DNA from: Candidatus Enterococcus testudinis
Lineage (GTDB): Bacteria > Bacillota > Bacilli > Lactobacillales > Enterococcaceae
Reading direction: 5' to 3'
Assembly (NCBI RefSeq): GCF_002140915.1
Contig: NZ_NGKU01000001.1
Span: 1,512,186-1,572,460, forward strand
DNA: 60,275 bases
Shown: positions 17,465 to 26,055 of the stretch, piece after piece
Position numbering within the stretch: the stretch's first letter is position 1
Layout of the letters: the number at the start of each line of letters is the position of its first letter
Translations under genes and position numbers: made by a program
The notes under the pieces: generated by a model
Database searches by the model: none
What the model was told of the DNA's origin: nothing
What the model saw: the letters and a program-made list of their open reading frames with translations, nothing else

Positions 17465-18673
17465 GGATAAAACAAAAAATACTTGGTTTTACTCAGCGAC
17501 TCTAGGAGTAGATCGTTTTGGGAAAAGGATTCAGCGTTCAAAAAAAGGTTTTACTAGCCAGCGTGAAGCAAATGAAGCACTGGAAGAAGCAAGACGTAAT
17601 TTCAAAGAATCTGAAGGAGTTTATCTAAAAGGGATAAAATTTAAAGACTATTTTGATAAGTATTTTTTCCCTTGGTATAAATTAGGTACTGTTGAAAAAA
17701 CGTACATCAAAACGGAGAACGCGCTAAATCGAGCAATAGTGTTTTTTGGTAATATGCAAGTTGAAAATATCAGGCCGATTCATATCCAGGAATTTCAACA
17801 ATACTTGGCGAAGGAATGTTTTATTCAAAACAAAGATGGATCAAGAAGGAACTTGTCGAATAACTATATTAAACAGATTTTTAACAAACTTAGAGTAGTT
17901 TTTGAACGTGCTAAAGTTTTAGAGGTCATTAAAGAAAATCCAGTAGATTCGATTGGGAAAATAAGAACTGAACGTCCAGTAATTGACTTTTGGACATATG
18001 AAGATTTTAAACGAGTTTATCAAACTTCTTATTGTGTGATTATTACGAAGACTTTTATAAAAGAATGATGCGTTTCTTGTTTGTTACTGGCTTGAGAAGC
18101 GAAGAATTATTTGCGCTAAAATGGGAAGATATTGATTTTTCCAAGATGACTTGTGATGTGAATAAATCTCTTTACATTAAAACCAGAACGGATTATGAAT
18201 TCTCTGAAACTAAAAATCGTTCTAGTATAAGAACCATTGCCCTTGATCAAAAGACAGTACAAGATTTAGAGTCATGGCGAAAAGAACAAGAACAGATTGG
18301 TGAGATTGAGTTTGTCTTTTCTTTTGATGGATTGCCACCATCTCCCAAAACATTTCGAACACGAATTCAAAAGTTAGCTGTTCAAGCTGGCGTAAAACCA
18401 ATTAAATTACATGGATTGAGACATTCACATGTTGCATTTTTAATTGAACACAATAAAAATATTTATGCTGTATCAAAACGACTCGGTCATTCCTCAATTA
18501 AAACAACTTTAGACAAGTACGGTCACCTTTATCCTGAAACTCATCAACAGCTGGCTGACGAGTTTCACAAGATTCAATATCTAATCAATCGATTGGGATT
18601 TTTGCTGTCGATTTACTGTATTTCACTATTTTTATTTTTTAAACATTGTCAGGTCAAGCTTTATCCATATTAG
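17439..18673 (+). pseudogene. ICE tyrosine integrase, one frameshift
   Basis: The N-terminal arm-binding and SAM-like domains run from ATG 17439 (GGGAGG upstream; RRIANVYKDKTKNTWFYSAT). The frame breaks near 18031-18037. The catalytic domain continues in another frame with all active residues: Arg in TGLRSEEL, HxxR in HGLRHSHV, HS in LGHSS and Tyr in LDKYGHLYP. One base change would give about 410 residues. The C-terminal tail after QQLADEFHKIQ is longer and more hydrophobic than usual. It would catalyse ICE integration and excision if intact. Confidence 0.85.
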
Positions 18674-18762
18674 ACTTCAAAGAAAATGGATGAGGACGAA
18701 TCGAAGAAATAGTAAGGGTTTGTTTGAAAACAGTAGCTTCATAATGGTTGAGAATAATAGTT

Positions 18763-18799
18763 TTGCCTACGATGACTTTCATTCGTAGGCAATTTTTTT
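18763..18799 (+). terminator. Rho-independent terminator
   Basis: TTGCCTACGA (18763-18772) pairs with TCGTAGGCAA (18783-18792), followed by seven T. Confidence 0.9.
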
Positions 18800-18961
18800 A
18801 TAATGACTGTCTTTTGAGTAAAATAAAATTTATAGTTGGTCAGAATGAATGACTTCTACACGTGATTATTGGTAAATCATGCGAATATTTCTGGTGAGTT
18901 ATTTTTTTCCTAGAATTTGGGTTGTATCTCAAACCTACTTAATCTACACTTGATGATCATC

Positions 18962-18994
18962 CTAGTTTATCAGCATAAAAATATGATAAACTAA
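18962..18994. repeat. Inverted repeat before the zeta-like gene
   Basis: CTAGTTTATCA (18962-18972) and TGATAAACTAA (18984-18994) are complementary at 10 of 11 positions. It is placed like an operator just upstream of the zeta-like start. The rest of 18674-19020 contains one strong terminator and no gene. Confidence 0.45.
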
Positions 18995-19020
18995 GAAGAA
19001 GCGTCAGGAGGTGCATTAAA

Positions 19021-19640
19021 CTGTCAGAGGATTACTCATTACAATATGCGAAGGAAAACAAAAAATCGATGATTTCTTATATTACCGATGGGAAAGAAAA
19101 AGAAGATGAAAAGACTGCCATTTTTATGGCCGGGAGTCCTTGGCTGGAAAAACAGAAGTTGCCCAAATATTATCGGCATTGAATAGCAATCTTTGTGTGA
19201 TTGATGCTAACAAATTTCGTGTCCTATTTCCAGGTTACGTTGGGAATAATTCAAATGAATTTCAACGAGGATCATCACTTTTGGTAGATGCTTCACTCGA
19301 TTTAGTTCTAAAAAAGGGCTACAGTTTTATTCTGGATGGTACTTTTGCGACCTCGAAGGTCAATCAAAATGTTGAACGGGCACTTAAAAAGAATTATAAT
19401 GTGCTTGTCTACTATGTCTATCAAGATCCATTTATTGCATGGGATTTTACTAAAAAAAGAGAAGAAATTGAAGGACGCTTTGTTCCTAAAGAACGATTTA
19501 TCAATGCTTTTTTCCAATCAAGAAAAAATTTGATGCGTGTGAAAGTCAAATTTCTTGATAAGGTAGTAATCAATATCTTAGTGAAGGACTTTCAACATAC
19601 GATTTCTGATATTTTGATGGACATTGATAATGTTAATTAA
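19021..19640 (+). pseudogene. Zeta-toxin-like kinase, frameshifted in the P-loop
   Basis: The upstream frame reads SEDYSLQYAKENKKSMISYI...EKTAIFMAGSP, then the P-loop breaks at CCTTGGCTGG. The next frame continues AGKTEVAQILSALNSNLCVI, DANKFRVLFPGY, YSFILDGTFAT and ERFINAFFQSRKNL. AGSPGxGKT, the D-x-D-x-R/F segment and the DGT motif fit zeta toxin/PezT-like kinases, which phosphorylate UDP-GlcNAc. A perfect AGGAGGTG (19006-19013) sits 7 nt before CTG 19021, with no ATG/GTG/TTG in frame, so the start is odd too. About 207 residues if repaired. Confidence 0.7.
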
Positions 19641-19685
19641 CAGTGCCAATTAGTTATACAAAAGAAAGATTGGAGGAGGAGCTGC

Positions 19686-19856
19686 ATGACTGAGAAAGAA
19701 AAAGTTGAGGAAATTATGGCAAAGTATAACCGTAACTTTTCCACGCTACAAAAGAATGCTTCTGCGAAAGAGCTGAAGACAGTCTTTAAATTTGTAGCTG
19801 ATGAATCCAACCGGAAACAACGTGAATTGATTGGTTTGGATAAAGAACAAAATTGA
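19686..19856 (+). CDS. Small helical protein downstream of zeta-like gene
   Basis: A gene of 56 residues, MTEKEKVEEIMAKYNRNFST and then LQKNASAKELKTVFKFVADE, charged and entirely helical by composition. GGAGGAG lies 6 nt before ATG 19686. It follows the zeta-like gene by 45 bp and ends at a strong terminator, so the two probably share a transcript. It could be an antitoxin, although epsilon antitoxins are normally encoded upstream of zeta and are longer. I do not recognise a family. Confidence 0.6.
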   Translation: MTEKEKVEEIMAKYNRNFSTLQKNASAKELKTVFKFVADESNRKQRELIGLDKEQN

Positions 19857-19873
19857 ATTGAGCATTATCGTAG

Positions 19874-19906
19874 AAACCAAGAGCAAAACTGTTCTTGGTT
19901 TTTTTC
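19874..19906 (+). terminator. Rho-independent terminator
   Basis: AAACCAAGA..CA pairs with TG..TCTTGGTTT, followed by a T-run. Confidence 0.85.
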
Positions 19907-20054
19907 TTTGCTCAAGAAGTTAGGATAGAAAACATCAACAACTAAAAAACTCCATTCTAGCTACAGTTTAAATCCACATTCCATTGATAATATATAGCTA
20001 ATATAAAAAGTAGATATACCTCAGTTCAAACTTTTTATCAAAAGGAGGCCTTCA

Positions 20055-21080
20055 GTGAAAAAAATACCCTATGAATATATTTTATACTACTTTCAGCTCG
20101 CGCTTGTTTCTTTCTTTATACTGGTTCTCCTATGTTTTCATTTAGATTTTCAAGAAAAAAACTTTTTAAAACGTGGGATGTTTTCAGAGAATTTTATTGG
20201 TTTTGACGTGATGAACCATAGCAATCAGCCGCATTCTTTTCCATTTGCAGTATCTAGTGGGGTGGTTCTGTCAAAAGAATTGATCGAAATGCCACAAGAA
20301 ATTGTTCGTGGATACTATGGTGCTGATATTTTTGGTTTTGCAGATTTTCTTGAGGAAGGAGTGTTTATTCGCGTATCCGATCAAGCACAGAAAAGGCCGG
20401 TGGCTGTGCTGGGAAAAGAAATGTTGTCACAAACGGTCGTGAAAAATGGTCGCCGCTATGTTGGTTTTCATCAACAGGAATTTGAAGTGATCGGTGTTTT
20501 TCGAGAAACGAAGACGGATCTTGATTTTGCGGTCTACTTGAATCTCACCGCATTACATAGGGAAGATATTGGTGGACGTTACTATATCGATGGCAAAAAT
20601 GATGCTGAAGTCACTGCAACTTATCATCAAATTGAAGCATCACTAGCCTCTGATATCCAACTGTCAAAAAGTATATTCAGAGAGCATTTGGAATTTGTCA
20701 TGGCTTCACGTACGAGATTATTGCTTCTATTTGCATTGATTGCCGCCAATGCAAATATAATCGTGACCACTATTTTCTTTATTTATCGGCAAAGATATAA
20801 AGTGGCTGTCCAGAAATTATGCGGTATGACCAAAAACGCTATTGCTTTACATTATTTCAAAATATTGCTGTATATCTCAAGTCTTTCTTTTGTTACGGTT
20901 GTGCTACTCCGTCAATTTCTTGGCAGTAATCATTATTCTTTGTTTTATCTTGAACGATTAACATGGATGCATTTTGGTGTTTTAGCGGTGAGTATGGCGA
21001 CTTTGGCCTGTATGATCGTTATCTTCATCCTTTTCTCGATGGAGGAAGTCAATATTAGCGATACGTTAAAGGGGAGTTAA
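20055..21080 (+). CDS. ABC transporter permease (MacB/FtsX-like)
   Basis: 341 residues. One N-terminal membrane helix (QLALVSFFILVLLCFHLDFQ) is followed by a large extracellular domain of about 190 residues (RPVAVLGKEMLSQT, QEFEVIGVFRETK, typical MacB periplasmic-core phrases) and three C-terminal helices. This is the FtsX/MacB topology used in exporters or mechanotransmission systems for peptides and lipoproteins. AAAGGAGG precedes a GTG start. It is the first gene of a four-gene operon (permease, permease, ATPase, lipoprotein) that faces a two-component system. Confidence 0.85.
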   Translation: MKKIPYEYILYYFQLALVSFFILVLLCFHLDFQEKNFLKRGMFSENFIGFDVMNHSNQPHSFPFAVSSGVVLSKELIEMPQEIVRGYYGADIFGFADFLEEGVFIRVSDQAQKRPVAVLGKEMLSQTVVKNGRRYVGFHQQEFEVIGVFRETKTDLDFAVYLNLTALHREDIGGRYYIDGKNDAEVTATYHQIEASLASDIQLSKSIFREHLEFVMASRTRLLLLFALIAANANIIVTTIFFIYRQRYKVAVQKLCGMTKNAIALHYFKILLYISSLSFVTVVLLRQFLGSNHYSLFYLERLTWMHFGVLAVSMATLACMIVIFILFSMEEVNISDTLKGS

Positions 21081-21092
21081 GGAGGGAAGCAG

Positions 21093-22391
21093 ATGCGGTC
21101 CATTTTTTTATTGGAACTCAAAGAAATGAAGCATTCAATGATTGTCTTTATCCTTTCCATGCTTGCATTGATTGCAACGTGTTTGACGATCACTTGGTCG
21201 GTTGATACATATATTGATTTAAAGGAGAATGAAACACAATTTATTGATGTATTTGGCGAGGGAGAAACTGATATGTATCGGGTGACCTATCAAGGGGACT
21301 TTGATGTGTTAGAACGCTTGTTTTACACAGATGCCTTAGCTATGGAACGCAAAGCTGTATTTGAGGCGTTAAGGGACCATCCTGATTTTACCTATACATA
21401 TACACAGAATGTCGGGATCTTCTTTTTTCTAGAAAATCAAATGCCCCATTACAATGAGGCGATGATAGAAACAGTGAATGAATCTGGCGTTCAATTATGG
21501 GGGATGCATGGAGATCCGCTTTTTTTCGAACAATCATCAGTGAACATTGATGAGGGGGATGTTTTTTCACGAGGAGATTATGTAATTGATGAGCCTGATC
21601 CGCTTGAATTACCTGTTGTGTTGGGTAGTGGATATAAAGCATATTACCAGATTGGCAGTCAGATTGATGCAGCGTATACGTTGGAGCTGGATCATGTCAC
21701 ACTTGTTGTGAAAGGTTTTTTGGAAGAAGGCAGTTCGGTGACCAGTCATCAAGGTCACAAAATCCTTTTAGATCATTTTATGATCGTACCAGCTATCGAA
21801 ACAAACTACGATCCGTTTTTGGCAGATGGCTTTGACGAAGTCTTTCTCAGAACTTATCGAACGGATAAATTACTTGATGGACGTTTGGCTTTCCCCGCCG
21901 ACAAAAGAGAGCATGTGTTGACAGCGGTGAGAGAAATCTTTCATCAATATCAAATGTATGAACTTGCTTTATGGTCTGAAACGGAACAAGCAGTGAGTAT
22001 TTTATCAGGATTGAAGCAAGAAACCTTGGAATTTACACAGCTGAGTATATTGATTGTTTTTGTTACACTCTCGATGTCAGTCATCCAGGTATATTACAAG
22101 GTACTGCGCAATCGTAAAAAATACAGCACGTTTGTTTTGACAGGAATGAAGAAGTTCTCTCTCCTGTCATTAATGAATCTTGAAAGCATACTTCTGATAG
22201 TCGCAACCAATGTGATTTATGGCATTTGTGTTATCAGGTTACAAGAAAGGGGAGAAACATTCGGCTTCACTTTACTGACCGTTTGTATCGTTTTGCTCTT
22301 TCAGTTCTGTCTATTGATTATGCAAATATTGATAGGCTATACACGCATTTATCAAGTAGATATGAGCAGCACACTCAGACAAAGAGAATAA
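21093..22391 (+). CDS. ABC transporter permease, second subunit
   Basis: 432 residues. It has an N-terminal helix (MIVFILSMLALIATCLTITW), a long external domain, then three helices near the C-terminus (LSILIVFVTLSMSVIQVYYK, LLSLMNLESILLIVATNVIY, TLLTVCIVLLFQFCLLIMQI). It has the same architecture as the preceding permease with little sequence similarity, so the two likely form a heterodimer with the ATPase encoded 14 nt downstream. GGAGGG precedes ATG 21093. Substrate unknown. Confidence 0.82.
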   Translation: MRSIFLLELKEMKHSMIVFILSMLALIATCLTITWSVDTYIDLKENETQFIDVFGEGETDMYRVTYQGDFDVLERLFYTDALAMERKAVFEALRDHPDFTYTYTQNVGIFFFLENQMPHYNEAMIETVNESGVQLWGMHGDPLFFEQSSVNIDEGDVFSRGDYVIDEPDPLELPVVLGSGYKAYYQIGSQIDAAYTLELDHVTLVVKGFLEEGSSVTSHQGHKILLDHFMIVPAIETNYDPFLADGFDEVFLRTYRTDKLLDGRLAFPADKREHVLTAVREIFHQYQMYELALWSETEQAVSILSGLKQETLEFTQLSILIVFVTLSMSVIQVYYKVLRNRKKYSTFVLTGMKKFSLLSLMNLESILLIVATNVIYGICVIRLQERGETFGFTLLTVCIVLLFQFCLLIMQILIGYTRIYQVDMSSTLRQRE

Positions 22392-22405
22392 GAGGAGGGA
22401 CAAAC

Positions 22406-23101
22406 TTGACATTGGTATATCTCGAAGGCATAGCTAAAACTTATGGGCATAAACAACCCATTGCAGCTTTGAAAGATTTTTCGCTGCAGGTAGATAGTGG
22501 CGAGATGATTGCCATTATGGGGAAATCTGGTTCAGGAAAATCAACCGTTCTTAATATTGTATCTGGGATCGATGAACTGGAGCAGGGCATCTATCAATTT
22601 GGGCAGCAAATGATCACAGCACTTTCTAGTGAGCAACGTACCCGTTTTCGCAGAGAGCAGATCGGTTTTGTCTTACAACATTTTGCTTTGATTGAAGAAT
22701 ATACCGTCTTTGCCAATATCGCACTGCCACTAAGGTTGCAACGAATGAAAAAAAAGCAAATCCAAGAAAAAGTAAATAAAATTGCTGAAGAGCTGGATAT
22801 AGCCAGACATCTAACCAAGTACCCGAAAGAACTGAGTGGGGGTGAGGCACAGCGGGTAGCTATTGCACGGGCTATTGTTCACGAACCAAAACTCATTCTA
22901 GCGGATGAACCAACAGGTGCATTAGATGAGGAGAATGAAAAAACAATTATGACGATTATGAAACGACTCCATGATGAAGGCAAAACAATCATTATCGTGA
23001 CCCACGATCAAAGTGTGGCAGATGTTTGTGAGAGAACTGTTCGAATTCAAGATGGTAAAAATTTGGAAGAAAGTGGCGTGTGTATGTATGAAAAAAACTA
23101 G
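22406..23101 (+). CDS. ABC transporter ATPase (LolD/MacB-type)
   Basis: 231 residues: Walker A GKSGSGKST (39-47), Q-loop FVLQHF, signature LSGGEAQRVAIARA, Walker B LILADEPTGALD and the switch His in IIVTHD. This is the LolD/MacB/BceA clade that pairs with FtsX-like permeases. TTG 22406 has GAGGAGGG 6 nt upstream; longer upstream frames overlap the permease. Its last 14 nt overlap the lipoprotein gene, so the four genes are translationally coupled. Confidence 0.93.
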   Translation: MTLVYLEGIAKTYGHKQPIAALKDFSLQVDSGEMIAIMGKSGSGKSTVLNIVSGIDELEQGIYQFGQQMITALSSEQRTRFRREQIGFVLQHFALIEEYTVFANIALPLRLQRMKKKQIQEKVNKIAEELDIARHLTKYPKELSGGEAQRVAIARAIVHEPKLILADEPTGALDEENEKTIMTIMKRLHDEGKTIIIVTHDQSVADVCERTVRIQDGKNLEESGVCMYEKN

Positions 23102-23324
23102 ATTAATATCGATGGGGCTTCTATGCATGATACTGTTGAGTGGCTGTTCAGAAAATGGACAAAATGACAACGAGGGCCAAGTACAACTCAATCAAACAAA
23201 CGAAGAACTTGAGGGAAATGCTGAAATGATAACGGATAGCAGCATCATTATTGAACATACAGAAACAAAAGTGTTAGAAGAAGGAGCGGAGAATGTGCAT
23301 ATAGAACAATTGGATGAAGAATAA
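23088..23324 (+). CDS. Small lipoprotein of the ABC operon
   Basis: 78 residues: signal MKKTRLISMGLLCMILLSGC with lipobox LLSGC, then an acidic, low-complexity tail (Glu/Asn/Asp-rich). It begins inside the end of the ATPase gene and closes the operon. It may be a surface accessory of the exporter or its substrate. No domain is recognised. Confidence 0.8.
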   Translation: MKKTRLISMGLLCMILLSGCSENGQNDNEGQVQLNQTNEELEGNAEMITDSSIIIEHTETKVLEEGAENVHIEQLDEE

Positions 23325-23330
23325 ATTAAA

Positions 23331-23362
23331 GAAACCAACGATTACCTATTCGTTGGTTTTTT
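23331..23362. terminator. Bidirectional terminator
   Basis: AAACCAACGA and TCGTTGGTTT form a stem with T-runs. The hairpin overlaps the histidine kinase stop codon. Confidence 0.85.
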
Positions 23363-24749
23363 TGATTGTATCGAGAAAAATACAAAACATCATCCCATCG
23401 TCTTTTTCTGATGGTGTAAATGTATACGGTAATTTCAGTTGATTCAACAATTGATGCGTGATGGTCAAGCCTAATCCAGTAGAATCTGGATACTTTGACT
23501 TTGTATATAGAGGTGTAAAGACGTTCTCAAGCTCCTCGTTACTTAATGGCTGACAGGTATTGGTAATCGCCAAACAATTATTTCTGACTTTCAGCGAGAT
23601 CATGCCGCCGGTATCTGAGTGCGTCGCAGCATTTGAATAAAGATTGGAAAGGATGCGCTGAAATATCGCCAGTTTTGTGGTGATCATGATGTTGTCTGGA
23701 ATGTTTTCTTCATATGATAGTTGTTTTGAGCGAAAGATGATCTGATATTGGCTAGAAACTTCTTGAAGAATCTGTTGAAGATTGTATGTTTTTGACTCTT
23801 CATTAAATTCTTCTGATAATTGCAAGGATTCTTTTGCAAGCGCAATCGTCTTAGCTAAATACATCCGGCACTCTTCCAGGTAATATTGGGGTTCAGTAGC
23901 ATAGGGGGCAACATCATAAAGAATGCCTTCAAGTAAGGCATTGGCGCTGGCCAAAGGGGTTTTCATTTCGTGAGACACTGTTTGCAAGAAACGTATTTTC
24001 TTATTCTCAGTATCTATATGGTCTTTTTTTTCTTGTTCTAGACGGCGAATGGTTAAGCAAAATTCTTGATAAAGTGTATTGATTTCTTGACTAAGGTCAC
24101 CAATTTCATCTTTTCGCCGCAACTCGATACGTACATCCGGTTTTAGAAGAGCCATATCTGCTGTGGCATGACGAATGGTTTTGATCGGCACCACGATCCA
24201 ACGCGAAAAAATCCAAGCCATAACCAAAGCAAAAAGGATACTGAGTAATGCGGCCCATGGATAGAGATTCATGATGACTTTTCTTGCTTGAATAAGGGAA
24301 TGCATCGGAATAAACACCTGTAAATATCTTTGCCCCTCAGAAACAAAATATGTCATCTCGAGGAAAAGCTTGTCTTGAAGATATTCAGTTGTCATGGATA
24401 GTTCTTCATTATCAAGGGATTGTTCACTGGTGACAATGTTGATACCATGACTCATCTGGTTGAATTCATATAGAATTTCACCGGTTTCATTGCTTAATAT
24501 AAAAGAGATTTGGCCATCTTCGAATGTGGTGACTTGTTGCAATACAGATAATTCTTCATTCACGTTTAGTGCTTGTTCAAGAGAAGAACGTTTTGCTTGG
24601 AATTGTTGTTGGAACTGATTTGTTTGATAGGTCATATAAAACTGGGGAAGAAACGCATAGATCAATAAAAAGACAATCAGAATCACGCTGATTAGCATAC
24701 TGCTTGAGAATAGAAATGTTCTTGCAAAGATAGTGAATGGTTTTCTCAT
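23346..24749 (-). CDS. Sensor histidine kinase
   Basis: 467 residues. Two membrane helices flank an extracellular sensor of about 130 residues. They are followed by a HAMP-like linker (RWIVVPIKTIRHATADMA), the DHp box TVSHEMKTPLASA with the phospho-His, an N-box NLYSNAATHS, and G-boxes DSTGLGLTI. It is encoded 37 nt after its response regulator. Position opposite the ABC operon suggests it senses the exporter's substrate or envelope stress. The unusual N-box Ser/Ala (NAATHS) is within family range. Confidence 0.92.
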   Translation of the reverse strand: MRKPFTIFARTFLFSSSMLISVILIVFLLIYAFLPQFYMTYQTNQFQQQFQAKRSSLEQALNVNEELSVLQQVTTFEDGQISFILSNETGEILYEFNQMSHGINIVTSEQSLDNEELSMTTEYLQDKLFLEMTYFVSEGQRYLQVFIPMHSLIQARKVIMNLYPWAALLSILFALVMAWIFSRWIVVPIKTIRHATADMALLKPDVRIELRRKDEIGDLSQEINTLYQEFCLTIRRLEQEKKDHIDTENKKIRFLQTVSHEMKTPLASANALLEGILYDVAPYATEPQYYLEECRMYLAKTIALAKESLQLSEEFNEESKTYNLQQILQEVSSQYQIIFRSKQLSYEENIPDNIMITTKLAIFQRILSNLYSNAATHSDTGGMISLKVRNNCLAITNTCQPLSNEELENVFTPLYTKSKYPDSTGLGLTITHQLLNQLKLPYTFTPSEKDDGMMFCIFLDTIKKTNE

Positions 24750-24786
24750 GGTTTCCCCTTTATAGATGAATAGGCTGCTTTTATTA

Positions 24787-25437
24787 TTATTGATTCAAAC
24801 GATAACCAATACCTTTAATCGTAGTAATCATATCGGGATGTAATTTCTTCCGTATATTTTTGATGTGCGGATCCAAGAGTCGGTGATCATTTTGATACTC
24901 TGGTCCCCAAACTAAGGATAAAATGCGTTCTTTAGGAATGGTCATTCCTTTTCCCTGATAGATCAACTTGATCACTTGAAACTCCGTAGCTGTTAAATGG
25001 ATCTCTTCTTTTTCTTTGCGTACAAAATAATTGATAAAGTCGAATTCGATGCCTTGGATAGTAACGGTCTCTGGGTCGTTGTAGAACCGCTTCATCAGTG
25101 CATTGATTTGCTTTGTCAGAATAAATGGGGAGATAGGTTTGTCAATATAAGCATCCGCCTCTAACTCAAAAACATCAGATTGAGTGAGTTCGTCATTTAG
25201 GGCTGTTAGAACGATGACGGGTACAGTACTCTGCGTTCTCAACTTTTTCAAGTATTCAAGCCCGCTTCCGTCGGGTAGATTTACGTCCAAGACGATGAGA
25301 TGAACGGTGGAATCAAATAGTGTTTGTCCGTTTTTTATTGTATAAGCTGAAGATACTTGATAGCCGTCTTTTCTAAGAAAACCAGCAAGGACATCGTTTT
25401 GGATTTTATCGTCTTCTATAATCAGGATATGATACAT
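24787..25437 (-). CDS. OmpR/PhoB-family response regulator
   Basis: 216 residues: receiver domain with acidic pocket (IIEDD), phospho-Asp D51 (LIVLDVNLPDGSGLEYLKKL), Thr (VIVLTALND) and Lys (YIDKPISP), then a winged-helix DNA-binding domain (TATEFQVIKLIYQGKG, LDPHIKNIRKKL, TIKGIGYRL). It is the partner of the downstream histidine kinase and the probable activator of the convergent ABC operon. Confidence 0.93.
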   Translation of the reverse strand: MYHILIIEDDKIQNDVLAGFLRKDGYQVSSAYTIKNGQTLFDSTVHLIVLDVNLPDGSGLEYLKKLRTQSTVPVIVLTALNDELTQSDVFELEADAYIDKPISPFILTKQINALMKRFYNDPETVTIQGIEFDFINYFVRKEKEEIHLTATEFQVIKLIYQGKGMTIPKERILSLVWGPEYQNDHRLLDPHIKNIRKKLHPDMITTIKGIGYRLNQ

Positions 25438-25557
25438 ATTTTTCTCCTTTTTAATGATTATAGCAGACTATTTTATTTGTTTGAAAAGAGTGAGAAGTCG
25501 TGGATAATAGATGAAATCCATCTGGACTTTTTGAGTTATACTGGAAAATACTGAATG

Positions 25558-25837
25558 ATAAGGATTGGCTACTCAAATTAGCGAAAAAGGTGCGAATATT
25601 TCTGGCGGTGAGAAGCAGCGTATAGATTTTGCAAGAATGTTTTTTTCAGATGCAGAAGTAATCATCATTGATGAAGCAACATCTGCTTTAGATGAACATA
25701 CAGAAGAGAAGATACTACATGAGATAAGTACATTATTTAAAAATAAAATCGTGTTGATGATCACACATCGCCCTAAAAATCTGAGAATCGTAGATGAGGT
25801 AATTGATATCAGAAACTGTAACTACGACTATGATTAG
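25558..25837 (+). pseudogene. C-terminal fragment of an ABC exporter ATPase
   Basis: Only the end of a nucleotide-binding domain remains: ATQISEKGANISGGEKQRID has the signature, VIIIDEATSALDEHTEEKIL the Walker B and D-loop, and VLMITHRPKNLRI the H-loop. No Walker A or membrane domain precedes it and there is no ribosome site. The spelling (GANISGGEKQR) is that of bacteriocin/lipid exporters, unlike the LolD-type gene next door, so it is a relic of another transporter. Confidence 0.85.
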
Positions 25838-25900
25838 CCCTTTTTGTCGCTTACTATTATTGATTCAGTAGCATATATGTTTAATCAATGCCTCATAATG

Positions 25901-25950
25901 AGAAAGAAGACTCAACATTCCGACATTTGGAAATGGCAGTCTTCTTTTTC
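25901..25950. terminator. Hairpin between fragment and ADH
   Basis: AGAAAGAAGACT (25901-25912) pairs with AGTCTTCTTTTT (25938-25949). The long 25-nt loop makes it a moderate terminator. Confidence 0.5.
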
Positions 25951-26055
25951 ATGTCAGCTGCATGATCTATTGATTGTAAAAGCGCGAATCTCTGATTTTG
26001 TTTCGCCAGTTAGAACGAGCATCCATTTAAAAGCTCTAGGCTCATACTCAAATTC

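Noticed and set aside
18763-18799. tRNA or att-site stem at the terminator after the integrase
   Set aside because: Simple perfect hairpin with a T-run; no cloverleaf.
23346-25437. VanRS glycopeptide-resistance system
   Set aside because: No vanHAX or related ligase genes nearby; general OmpR-family features only.
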